NCBI RefSeq assembly: GCF_964340395.1 | Contig: NC_135550.1 | Coordinates: forward strand, 10,282,408 to 10,346,407 | From: Glandiceps talaboti | Lineage: Eukaryota > Hemichordata > Enteropneusta > Spengelidae | Length of the DNA: 64,000 bases | Direction: 5' to 3' | Part shown: positions 36,467 through 50,682 of the stretch, piece by piece | Layout of the letters: every line of letters begins with the position of its first letter | Numbering within the stretch: position 1 is the stretch's first letter | Translations under genes and position numbers: made by a program | The notes under the pieces: generated by a model | Seen by the model: only the letters and a program-made list of their open reading frames with translations | What the model was told of the DNA's origin: nothing | Databases searched by the model: none

Positions 36467-39400
36467 AACCTTAAAAGAAACACAAATGGAGGAATTCATG
36501 TGTAAAGCAACCAACTAGTGTAATATTACACCATTGTTGGAGTTTTTGTTCCTTTTGAGAATTAGTGTTGTTTCTTTTCTCCATGTAGCTTAAAGTTAGA
36601 TAAAAGAGACTCTAATACTGTTGAGTTCAGTCTTGGAGACGACGGCAAATCCAAGTTAGTGCTGCAAGCCAAACCATTCCGTGTTGATTTCATGGAAGAT
36701 GGTGAATTGGTACTGAGTGTCAACTCTAGAGGATTGCTTTCCTTTGAACACATCAGGGAAAAGTCACCCAGGTGAGTATTGAATGCATAAATTAGATTAT
36801 GGGCTGTGCCACAACCAAGTACTGCCATGCCAAACTTGAACCCTTCTTGTCAACAGTGCCCTCTAGTGATGTAATTTTGATTGAAGTGATTGACAGTTTT
36901 AATCATGTCACTCATCTGAACTACCATGGTTACTGTGTCAATGAAATGAACATCACATAAATGCTATTTTATGAACATGAATATTTGGTTTGACTGATTT
37001 TGATTAAATATGAAAATTCAAAAGATGTCTTGTGGCACTAACATGATTCACAACTGTTTGATAAGATTTACAAAAAAACAAGTTACCAAATCATTGATAT
37101 TAAAACCACTATATAATTTTTGAATATTTGAAATTTTGTCATTGTGTAAAATTAACAAGATTTCCATATTGTTCATACTTTCTTTAAATGTGTGTTGGAA
37201 CACTTCCCTCTCCTCAAATTGTTAAAATTTGTACATTTAGAATAAATTATTGGAATGTATCCACGGAAACTGTAGATTATGGTTGCTTGGTTACATCAGT
37301 GCTTGGTGTAGGCAGGGTAGAGAGTTGAGAGTGGAGTACAGTGTAAAGTGTATACTTGATGGGTGTACATTGCATCTATGCAAAGGAAAGTGCTAGATGG
37401 AGGGGGTTGAGATGGGTAAAGTTTGGCTGTACAAAGTGATTGGAATGTATTCTAAAAATTGTATGAAATCGGTTACATTATGCATAGTGTATAAAACATT
37501 ATTTTTAGTTTAAATAATAACTTGATTATTGTTTGTACTGTTTTGATGTAGTACTACTAACTGTTAGCCAATCATGTTTTTGTTTAGGGTTAGTAAATAC
37601 AGTATGTGGAATCTACCCGGTTTCACAAACTGTTTTATAGAAATTTTTACCCCAAATTTGGGTACATGATATGGGAAACTGTGTAAAATTTTTATAACCC
37701 TAACAAAAACATTGATTCCTATCAAAATCTGTAAGATATCAGAGAGTACAGCTATTGGTGTCTGTACAGGTGATAATTTGCATGTTATGTATAATTAACA
37801 TATTCTCATCCCAGCTCATATTTACCCATAGTATAATTCTATCCCCCAACATGGTTTGCAATTACATCCCCCCCCCCCCCCCCTTATCGAAATCAATGAC
37901 AGGGATTTATGTATAAAAAGCTATTTCAAGACAGTACATCTGTAATGTTTTTCTTTCTTTCCTTTTATAAACTATGTATATATATTTTTTCTCACTTCTT
38001 CATTTTTACCACGATCAGATTGTTGACAAAAATTGGAAGGGCTTTGAATTCTGCCGTCTCCTCCTTTCTAAATACCTTTATGCCTGCCAGGTGAGTGGAA
38101 AGCTTTCCATCAGGCTCTTCCACTCCTAAGTGTTTCTTTTACTCTGTAACTATGGTGATTTCACAGTGGCTCAGCAACGTCTCTTGGACGATAATTAAAA
38201 TAGAAATACCAGGTTTTTATGTCTGTGTATTTATAAACTATAATTAATTATCTATGCATGACTCTCTCTTTCCACTGTTTCACCTGACTGCATTTGAGCT
38301 GTAGTGCCTAGAATTGATGGATTATTTTAATATTTAATCTTGGTGTGTTTTCCAACAGCTTGCTGATAACCGGGTCAAAATACATGTAAACCTAGATGTT
38401 TTCACCATTAGAAAATTTTGCTATTTTACAGTCTTCAGCTAGTTCTCAAAACCTAATTTGTACTAATTACCAGACTACTGGTACAATGTTTTCATGTACA
38501 AAAAGATATTTTATAGTCACTACATATTTTTGCATTCTTGTTTTCTTGCGAAATAAGTCTTCGGCGAAAATGTCAAGGTTTACAGTATATTCAAAATATT
38601 GAAAAAACCCACAAATTGACAAAATAGACATGGTCATAAAATGTACTGATCTAGTATCTATGATAATATCATTTGAAGAAAATCTACAATGCACTAAATT
38701 TGAATATGACCCAAATTATTAGTACATGTAATTCAATTCTGTAGTATGGATTATTATCACCACTGTAGACTCAAGAGTTTACTTTTCATTACCTCTCTTC
38801 CACAAAAACTCAACAAATTTTTCTGCTACACACAGTTTTTGGTTACCGTGTATGGTAACAAAGAGACTTAGCGATTAATGTTATAATACATTGAGCAAAA
38901 AAAAAAAGAAAATAGTCTTAATTTGTTGGGTTCAAAAGTTGTAGCAAATACAGTCCCTAAAAATTTGTAATTTCTTGTTTTGTTCACTGTATTGATTTGA
39001 AACCTGATAGTGACAATGTCTAAACAAATATAATATACAAATTTCTGATAACATTATTATTTGAATCATTACTGGTCAATAGACTGTAAAATATATCGCT
39101 GGGGCATCTCTATCATTCTGCCCCTTGTTTGTGAAAAGGGATGAGAAGAGTGCCCTCAACGGCTGCTCTTTCGGTCTAATACTAATAGTCAGCCATTCTT
39201 GTAAAACCGAAGTGCATCGATTCTGTGACTTCGAAGTTTGCTCAGTAATCTGTCAGTTTGAAGAAACTATTGATATTGTCTATTATGTAATTATTTCAAA
39301 TAAATTTTACAAAAATAATATTGCTTGTTCTGGCAAAATTAATGAATAAATATTTTATGATATCACTGTTGTTAAATATTATAGTAATGGGTTGTCCAAC

Positions 39401-42400
39401 CACTCAGTCAAAGTAATTTTGCACAATGTCATGTCTTTCGGGGGTGAATGGGTGATGGTGATGTAGTTGGTATGGTAGATGGTCTTGTGTCACTGGATTA
39501 GAAGCAATCAATGTTACAAATGTATTGAAACTTAGTCTGCAAGGCACGCCGTGTTAGGGCGCCCTCACACATCGGTCAGCCACTTACTGAGCAGGTCGCT
39601 GAGGGCAGCGTGACACAACGTATCTTACAGACTAACTGAAGCTAATGTGTTGTGGTATTGACTTTGTTGTCCAGTAAAATTTAATGATATTACAGTATCT
39701 ATTTGACATATGACCTAAAAAATGTTCATCAGCTTGGTAGATCACATGACTTACGTACTTTGCAACACACAAGCAGTTCAATGTTTTTCAGCATTGAGCT
39801 TTTGATCTGTCTTGGTCGACGATCCCTCATCAGAATGACACATTCCATAGTTACAACTGACCACTAGGTGGCGGTATGATCTGTTTTGGTTGACGATCCT
39901 CATTAGAATGACACTTTGACATATAAGTTGCTAACAAGCCAGCCAACTGGTTCAGTATGTTAAGAAAGTATGGCTTTATTTGATGTAAAGATCTACAAAG
40001 ATGAGATTATGGAAATTTTAATGGAAAGTGCCATAGATCGACATTACCATGGCAACAGAAAAGTATTCTCAATAATAGTTTACAATATACATTTATTTGT
40101 TTGCATTATCATGTTAATGTGTGAACATATCTTTCTTTTCACAATAGTATTTCTTACATAAACTTGCCCATTTCATCATTTTTCCCCCTAAAAATATAGT
40201 GCAATATTCATGAGACAGCAGTCACTTGTCAAAATAGATTACTAAAATAAATCATATGTTATACTTTGGTTCTTTCTTCTCAAATTTAGTGGGTCTGATG
40301 TTGAAATCACTAAACGTTTGTTTATTTGATAATTTGACAAAAGTGTACTGTGACGCTGACATGACAGAATAAATATGTCAGCTAGTATTTCATGTACTAT
40401 ACCAAATGAAAATTTTCAAAGAAAGAAAAAAAAGACAGGTATACATGCATGACTGTTTTTGTTGATCATATCATACAAACAAGCTGGCAAAACTTGATAT
40501 CAGCAAATACCATGACTTGGACCAAAGGCTTGCATTTTCAGAGAATTAGCTAGTTGTTGCCCTTCCAAAATGCTTAGCACATCATGCGTTGACTAAACGG
40601 ATACAGAATTAGCTACTAGGATTTACAGGGTCTTGACTATCTAGTCTACTGATTTTGACATTTCTGTAGAGTGATAATCACATAGTAGAGAGATAGAACC
40701 ATAAAGTATCAATTCTCATCAAATATTGTCATCTTTATTTGCTGCAGTAACCCTCCTGTACAAGAGGAAAAAGATGAAGATGTCAAAGAAAAGGTAATTT
40801 TTCACCCCCTGACCCTTGACCTTTGCCCTGACTCTGGATCATTATCCACGTTTTCATCACATGTTAGGATCTTGGTTTCCTCAAGCCCAGCCCTATTCTG
40901 TTATCTTATCAATGTAACATGGAATCGTTCTTTTGTTCGAGACCAACTTTTACAATAGCTCTGCCATGCAAGTGTTTTTTACACCCAAACTTCAATCTGA
41001 CACAAGCCTGCATTCCTTTCTGCTCAAAATATTTCAAACGAATTGCTCCCTCTAGTGGTGTAATAGAGTAATGTTGTATATATGAAATTACCCTCCCAGA
41101 CAACTGTTTTTTACAATGCTCAAATCGTTACCATGGCGTTATAAGAAACCAATCTTTGTCTTCTGTATCAGGAAGGAGAGGATGGAGAAGTTAATGAAGA
41201 GGAAGAGGAAGGGGATGATGATGATGATGATGAAGAAGAAAAACGACTACAAGAAGAACAAAAAAAGAAAGAAGAAGCTGCTGTGAAAAAGGAAGAAGCC
41301 AAGTCAACAGATGGCGATCCTGACATGTGGGAAGAGAAATTTAAAACACATCATGACAGTAAACCCAATGGTACGACTACACTGTCAATTTCATAGTTTC
41401 ATACGTACATTAAAGGTGAACGCCACTCCAGGAAATCGAGACATTTTCAAACTATGGATTCTGGAGAGTCATTTCATGATTTTACATCACCTACTATTAT
41501 TTGCAATGTCTGAAAAACATCAAGTTGATCTTGTGCATTTATATTATAAGGTATCTTTGATATGGGTCATTGCATGATGGGAGCCAGTGAAATAATATAT
41601 TCATAGTTAATGAATATTCATGAGATGTTTTACACTGAAGGGGATGCGCACTCAGGAGTCATGAATATTCATTGTGCATGAATACTTTAATGAATAAATT
41701 ATTCATGCTGACTCCCATGATGCAATAGCCCATAGCAAAGATACCTTATAGAGGCACAAGATCAACTTGATGTTTCTCGGAAATCACATGTAATTTTAGG
41801 GGACTCTCCAGATCCCATAGTTGATGAAAATGGCACTATTTCCAGGAATGGCGTTCCCCTTTAAATCAAAACAAAAGGTTTGTTATTTGAACATCTGAAT
41901 TGCCAAATGTTCTCATATCTCTGTACAGTCATACATGACTGTTATATGTGAATCCTAGCTGTGGCATTATCCTAATTCCTTCCATGATTAGATTGATAAT
42001 TTCATGAACTGCTTTAACAATTTTGCAAATAGTTTTCATTATTTTGATTGCATGTATATTTCCTATGACATTTTTTACTAAAAACGAATTTGTTATTTTG
42101 TGTCAGGTCCCGAGTCCATTGGTTTAGATTTCTCCTTTGTGGGTTTTGATCATGTCTATGGAATTCCAGAACATGCCGATTCCTTAGCTTTGAAAACAAC
42201 AACGTAAGTTACATACCAATTAAATTTATGAATTCTCTCATCTCATCACAACTTCTGGTACAATGTTATACATCTGAAAGTTTAAAGGGGAACACCACTC
42301 CATGTAATAGAGACATTTTCACAAGCTATGGGTTATGGAGAGTCATTTAATGATTTTACATCACCTACAATTATTTGTGATTTCAGAGAAACATCAAATT

Positions 42401-45400
42401 AATCTTATAGGGTATCTTTTCTATGGGCTATTACTTACGAGTAAGGTTTCACCTTTTCAGGTCAACAGGCTTTGTCAACCTGTCCACTTGCTGGCTTTAC
42501 TACCACTAGGCATAAGAATTAAGTAATATCATAACTAGGAAAAGCCCATAAGCTCGTGCAGGGTAAATTCATTTGTGACTGGCTGCCTCACGATGATATT
42601 GTAGATAGCGCCCTCAATGTGGAGAATGTGCATAGTATATACAATGCACATGCGTAGTCATTGCGCCGCAATGCATCCTTGGGTAAAACCACAAAAAAAA
42701 CATCGCATAGTATATAGGATGCACATACACTACCAGAAATGAAATTCTTGAGACAAGAAAAAAATTCTTCACACAAGAAAAAAATTCTTCACACAAGAAA
42801 AAAATTCTTGAGACAAGAATCAGTAGGTTAAGAATTGCAATTCTTGAAAATTCTAACCGATAAATTCTTATATCAAGAATTTTTTTCTTATGCCAGGTTT
42901 ACCCAAAAATCTTGTCCTAAGAACTTGTTTCAAGAATATTCAAGAAAAATAATTCTTGTCTCAAGAATATTCAAGAAAGAGAATTCTTGTCTCAAGAATA
43001 TTCAAGAAAGAGAATTCTTGGCCCAAGAATATTCTCGAGAATAAATTCTTGTCTCAAGAATATTCAAGAAACAAAATTCTTGTCTAAAGAATAATCAAGA
43101 AAGAGAATTCTTGTCCCAAGATTATTCAAGAAAGAGAATTCTTGTCCAAAGAACATTCAAGGAAAAGAATTCTTCTCCCAAGAATATTCAAGAAAAGGGA
43201 ATCTTGTCCCAAGAATATTCAAGAAAGAGAATTAATATCATAACTAGGAAAAGCCCATAAGCTCGTGCAGGGTAAATTCATTTGTGACTGGCTGCCTCAC
43301 GATGATATTGTAGATAGCGCCCTCAATGTGGAGAATGTGCATAGTATATACAATGCACATGCGTAGTCATTGCGCCGCAATGCATCCTTGGGTAAAACCA
43401 CAAAAAAAACATCGCATAGTATATAGGATGCACATACTAGTCATGAGCCGCTATGCAGCCACTGCACGAGTTGATAATAACCATTGGTCATGGTACAAGA
43501 ATATAATTATTACTGTGTTTTACCGACCTGATGAATGTGTTTATGGATAATACATGTAATTAATTTATCATTGATATTATATTAATCTAAGAACTGTTCT
43601 TGCAGTCAACCTAAGTTTTGAGATTTGCCTCGGCCACATATTACATACACTTAAAAATTGTTACATACTAAATGAATGTAGAATGTCAGATGACAATGTG
43701 TTATGGTATTTAACTAGTGTTCTCGTATTTCACTGAACACACAACAATTTTGTGACAAAGCCATAACTTGACTGTTGTTTGTTCGACAGAAACACTGACC
43801 CATATCGTCTGTACAATCTTGATGTCTTTGAATATGAACTGAACAACCCAATGGCATTGTATGGATCTGTACCATACATGCTAGCCCACAAGTAAGTATG
43901 GCATACATTGTGTTCAAAATAGTAATCTAGACATCCCCAGTACCAAACATCAACATCTTGTTCACGCATACTACTACTCGGTAAGATTGAAGTGTTTTAC
44001 ATATTTGACAGAATATACATTTATATACCGTCCTCAGTTATGCGAACATTGCATTCTATGATATGCTGCCTACCTATCTTAAAGTGGCCATATGGATGAG
44101 AATTTGGTATTTATTTTGGATTTTTATTTGATAAAACAGCTTCGCTATGTTTTTCTACTTGAAAAAATAATGTGAAATAACATATACCAAGTTCATGTTC
44201 ACATCTCAATAAATGGCAAAACATTAAACAACGTGTAAAATGTTTGTTATTGTACGTACAATAACAAACATTTTACAATATTTGCATCTTTTTGCAATGT
44301 ATTGAGTTGCGAACATGGACTTGGTATATGTTCTTTCGCTTTATTTTTTCAAGTAGAAAAACATAGTGAAGCTGTTTTGTCAAATAAAAATCCAAAATAA
44401 ATACCAAATTCTCATCCATATGGCCACTTTAAACACGATCTGAACCGTCCTAGGAACATATGCAGAAAATTAGTTAATAATGAATTCTACGAACTATCTG
44501 ATAACTCTACATTGTATAAACACAAATCGTTTAAGACTGCTAACAAAAATTATCAAAGATTCAACACATCCACTACATACAGAATATGAATATCTACCAA
44601 GTGGTCGTGGCCTCAGAGTACCACATGCACGTACAAACAGATTTAAGTGTAGCTTTGTTCCAAGATCTATTCATCTCATCAATAACATGTAACCGCTACT
44701 GTCTGTATGTATTTATATGTATTGTAATCCTAACTTTACTTTTCATGGATTATGTATTTAAGTTAATGTAAACTGTGTGGATATGTAGTTTGTCTGTTTT
44801 CTGTCAATGCAACGAAAATTTCATGATCGACATGACGAATAAAGTTATTATTAGAATAGAAGACCAATTTCCATTCTGTTCAGTTTCAAGTTCATGTGTC
44901 AAACAGATTTTGATAATATTGTTTGTTGACACATTTTGAATTTGCTGCCAGTGTGGTACTATCATGTAGACACAAATTGTGGCCAGCTATGTTAACCATT
45001 GATGTCGTGTTCAGAAGTGTTTCAATGTCTTTAACATTATTTCCGGTGTATAAAGTATTTTGACTAGAGTGTACTTACAGCCACATATCTTTTAACAAAG
45101 TTACTTTTATTGATTCACACCAAAAGTAAACACATAGTTACTCAGAATTTCTCTCTGAACATGATTCCATTTTCAGGATGATTTGTTTTGGCGCAAACAT
45201 TTTTTTTCCAACTAAATAAGATATATCAGTTTAGAGCCCAATACAATGTGTGTACATACCACATTAGCTCAACTCAATGTAGTCATGATTTTAAAACCTT
45301 GTGGTGTTTCATTGGTACCAGTTTACAGACTTCATACATTTGATATATATATCTTTTTTTTTACACACCTTGTGAAAATATAAAATGCTATTTTTTTTTA

Positions 45401-48105
45401 TTTCAGTGAAAAGAGAACTCTAGGTTTATTTTGGCTGAATGCTGCAGAGACATGGATTGACATTAGTTCTAACACGGCTAGCAAGGTATGTTAGTACAGG
45501 TGGATTTATAATGGAACTCTTTGATTCAAAACTTTTGTCATATTAATGGATTTCTAGTGAAACTCAAATATTTGTGTGAACTAAATAGAATAAATGGATG
45601 GAGGGAATCACATTAGAACCATTTTCCTTTAGCTGAAATATACTAGGTAAACTATATATGCTCTGAATTTGGAACTAATACGAAATATGACTCCTGTGCA
45701 AACAAACAAAATATTTTTGGTTACATTTACTCAAAGTTGGTCATAGACAATTGGTTACTGCGATATTATAAAAAGTTTTGACCCTGCACATTTTGACATC
45801 AAATTGATTTTGCCTTGCACTTGAACTACAGATCATAGATAAAGGCTGTTTTTGGCCACCAGTTGCACTACAGGTCCAAACACACAAGAAGAGTGGTAGA
45901 AAGTTGTGGTGCACAAGAAGAGTAGTAGAAATGATAGATTTTGACGGAAGGAAAAAAAAACAGTTTTGTTAATCATGTACTATGAATAATAAATCTTGTT
46001 CACACCACTTAGTTTGCTTTGACTTGAGGAGAACTGTTAAAATCTCACAACATTTCAATTCTATCTTTGCATCTACAGACAGTTGTCAGCAAACTGGTGG
46101 ACTACGTCAAGGGTGGAGGAGATACACCACAAACAGACACACGATGGGTTTCAGAGAGTGGTATCATTGATGTCTTTGTATTGCTCGGACCAACAGTGAA
46201 AGATGTATTCAAACAGTATGCTAGTCTTACAGGCACAACAGCAGTACCTCCAGTAAGTATGCTTTTATCACCTTTCAATGTAATTGAGCAAAAGATCCTG
46301 CTTTGTGTATGGCATCTCTGTTATTTTTAGTCTAGAATTGAATTGTGTCTATCTGTATTTAAAACATGCATCCTATGAATGAAATGTCACACCAACCCTG
46401 TTTCTATAGCAACTCACATTTTCCACCATCTTTGTTTGGTTTTTTTCTCTAGCTTTTCTCAATAGCATATCACCAGTGTAGATGGAATTACAATGATGAA
46501 GCAGATGTCAAGAAGTAAGTTTAAAAAAAAACTTTCCTGTGATATCCCAAATTTTGTATTCAGACATTTCACTCTTATTTCCTATATCCCCTTTGTAATT
46601 GAAATAGTTATTAGACTCTTGACTTGACCGTTTATGTTATTTCTATTACAGTGTTGACATCAACTTTGATGAGTATGATATACCATATGATGTTTTATGG
46701 CTTGACATTGAACATACTGATGGAAAAAAGTAAGTATATGACCATGGCTTGATTCAATTTCATAACACAAACTATTTTCTTGTTTCTCACCCATTCCTAC
46801 GAAATTTGTACTCATGCATTGTTTACTGTTTTTGCTTGCTGGTTGTATTTTCTTTCACTTCTTTTGTGAGAAATTACTATTTGTTGATAAATTTGTTACC
46901 AAACTTTTCAGTGTATTTCACCTGTTTCTAGACTATAAAACAAAGATCCAGACTCAGCAAACATATTTTTTTGACAGAGCGCCCTCGCATATTGGTCAAC
47001 TGTGAGGGCAGAGTGACATGACACAACATATCTTGCAAGGTCTAAGTATGCATTAAAGAGATGCTGATATGCCAGTGTTTAGTGAAACTGACTTGTGTAA
47101 CTACACCATTTACTTCAGACATTTTCTCTTTTTTCTCTTCAGATACATGACGTGGGACAGTGTCAAATTTCCCAACCCTATTGATATGCAAAATAACCTT
47201 GCAGCTAAAAGTAGAAAGGTAGGAAACTTACTTATTATTACTGCAGTGTGTAAAGTGGTGAACTTTTACTGCTGAAAAAACTGACAGCATTTTACCAGAT
47301 CAAGAAATTTGTCATGGAGGTTACGATTGAAGACATTCTGAGTTGGTCTACTACAAAGTCACCTATATTGGTCTGAAAATATGTATACAGTAGACTTCAA
47401 GGGAACAAGGACAGGGCTGATTTCATCCAAGTTGCTTAAGTTGATGTCCAGAAAATCACAAATCATCATAAGTTGATGTCCAGGAAGGTCAAGAATTGTC
47501 ATTCAACATTGTTAGGACTTCTCTAATGAAATAAAATTATCTGTGTTTGTTCCCCTTCGATGTCGTTGTGGAGTCACTAGTACTGTAACAGTACAAATAT
47601 ACAAACCCAGTAAAAGTTAATGTTGCTGTGTACGAGGCCATGAGTACGGTTCAAGAATTTCTCAAAATCTGTTCAAACCTGTTATTGATCTATCTTAACT
47701 CTATCTATGCCAATTATGTCTGTTTGGGTTTTATTTCCACCGTAGATGGTGACTATAATTGATCCACACATCAAGAAAGAAGACAGTTATCATATCTATA
47801 AAGAAGCTAAAAGTTTAGATTATTTTGTGAAAAATAAAGATGGCAATGATTACGAGGGATGGTGTTGGCCAGGTAAGTCTGTATTTGATAAAATGTTGAT
47901 GGTATGGTTATAGGAAGTACAGTATGTCATTGACTGACTGACTTGTAAGCCGTTAAGCTGGATAATTCTTTGTTTTGACTTTGTTTGATACTTTTATGTT
48001 ATGTGATTACATGTCACTCTAATAAATAAATAAACAACAACAACAACAACGACTACTACAACGACTACTACTACAACTACTACTACTACCACTACCACTA
48101 CTACA

Positions 48106-48137
<32 letters not shown>

Positions 48138-48145
48138 AACTACTG

Positions 48146-48203
<58 letters not shown>

Positions 48204-48204
48204 A

Positions 48205-48269
<65 letters not shown>

Positions 48270-48270
48270 A

Positions 48271-48335
<65 letters not shown>

Positions 48336-48365
48336 AACTACTGCTACTACTACTACTACTACTAG

Positions 48366-48428
<63 letters not shown>

Positions 48429-50651
48429 ATCATCATCCCATAATCTATTGTTGTTGATACATATAGTATTTCCATTGAAGAAATAAACATGTTCCAGTAA
48501 GAAATAATACAGCTGTTAAGTAAAGAACACATGGTATTTGATGCCCTACTTGATAGCATCTTCACCTGAGTCTGAAACCTACAGCGAGTGAGTCTATATC
48601 ACCATGTGTAATACAATCTTTTCACAGGTACCTCATTCTGGTTGGACTTTTTGAACCCAGTGATCCGTGATTGGTGGTCCAGTAAGTTTACACCCGATGC
48701 CTACGTCGGTTCAACTATGAACTTGTTCACTTGGAATGATATGAACGAACCATCTGTATTCAATGGTCCTGAAGTCACAATGCATAAAGATGCCAAACAC
48801 TACGGAGGCTGGGAACATAGAGATGTACATAATATCTATGGAATGTATTTGGTAAGAAAGATTCTGTATTATAATAGCAAAGATTCTGAATCAAAATACC
48901 ACAAGCTCTATTCTTGTTTGTTGACTGAAAAACTGCATGGAGACCTCGACCTGAATTCTATTATCTTTAGAATGATGTTTATTAGTTATTGCATCTGTAC
49001 TAGAGATTACTTGCACTGATGCACACGCATAGTAGTGGTATTTGCACTGCACTGCAATACCGAAAACATTGAATACTACATGCAAATAATATGCAAATGA
49101 AGTTGTGGTTGTTCGTGGAACACGAAAGTGCGTCATCGTACATGCAGTGTTATTTTACGGAAGTTTGCTGTTTTATATAGGATTAAACATATGTTATAAT
49201 AAGATGCAATTTCACTAGCTACGCACATGAAAGGACGGCCACGACAGAGAACACTGCAGCACACATGCAGATACCCCAAGTACGCCACACTTGCACTCAT
49301 GCATCATGGGGTTCTGTCATATAACTGTTTGCTCCAAAGTAAGGATGAAAGTGATATTATCGAGTTGTAATTGTTGGCATGTATAAGTTATGAATCTTAT
49401 TTGTTGAAGAGTTAAAGTCATTTTGTAGGTGGACACAGAAATTAGGATTCAGTATCTAGCAAATTAACTCTAGGAATCTGTACCAAAGCTGCACATTATC
49501 CAACTTATTACAATACTATACTTCGCATATTTATTCATTCAATTAGACTGAAAATTTTCTCCGTTTACTTTTTCTGTAGCCAATGGCAACAGCAGAAGGT
49601 CAAGTCAAAAGATCGGGAGGCAAAGAAAGACCCTTTGTACTGTCCAGGGCATTCTTTGCAGGATCTCAAAGATATGGTATGTATGTGGGTAATTTTGGGA
49701 AAACGTTGTAGGATAGAACTGAACTCTGAGATTGTAACAAGAACGTTTATCAAAAATTAATCATAGCCAGGGCATTTACATTGTACCATACTTCTCACAG
49801 TGCAACATACATGGTACGTGTAGCGTGTGAAATGAAAGTGGAGTATGTAGAGTTCAGAAGGGTCTGAATGTAAAATTCATGGGTATGTGTCAAGTGAAGG
49901 CTCAGCCCTATATTTGCCTAACTATTCCTGTAGAGCTTTCCGTTCTCATATCTGTGTTTTGATTTAAAACCATGACCTACTAGTATTGTATGTTTCAGTA
50001 CTTTTGTAGTTTGTAAAACAATTGTTGCCTGACTCCATTCACAGGAGCTATTTGGACTGGTGATAACACAGCTGAATGGGGACATCTGAAAATGTCCATA
50101 CCAATGTTATTATCTATAGGATTGGCCGGTATCACATTTATTGGAGGTAAGATGTTAGTTTGTTGTAGTTGTTAGATGTAAGGTGTTTTCTGTATTAATG
50201 TAATAATAGTAAAACCTTGATTAAACTGTTCAAGACTATTATTACTGTTAATCCATGCCTATATGGCATTAAAATTGTCTCCTGGTTATGTAACAGTGGA
50301 TGACTTACATGTAGTAGAAGGTTTTACTCAACATATTAATATATGTAAACTCAATTATTTTATACATTATGCCAGAGTACCAGGTTTCAGTTCTGACAAT
50401 ACCAAATAATATTTTAGTATGTGGAATACTGTTGGGACATTTTGATGAAGCAAAAATACCCCCACTCCCCCACCCCCATTTAAAAAAAACAACAACTAAA
50501 GTGTCACCTACTAGTGTGGTTATCAACTTTCCAGAATGCGTCGATACATATTTTATTAATAAACCCATCCAGCCATGGACCATACAATACATCACCACAT
50601 ATGTTGTCTATGATTATGTAACTGGAGATTTGGAACAGGCGGTTGTAATTT

Positions 50652-50682
<31 letters not shown>

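Noticed and set aside
42740-43437. CRISPR-like reading of regular 31-bp units
   Set aside because: The units are directly tandem with no unique spacers, the host is eukaryotic, and the array is within an intron.
42524-43437. LTR retrotransposon reading of the 205-bp repeats
   Set aside because: Ends are not TG...CA, the interior is a simple tandem array, and no primer-binding site, gag or pol sequence is visible; kept as direct repeats only.
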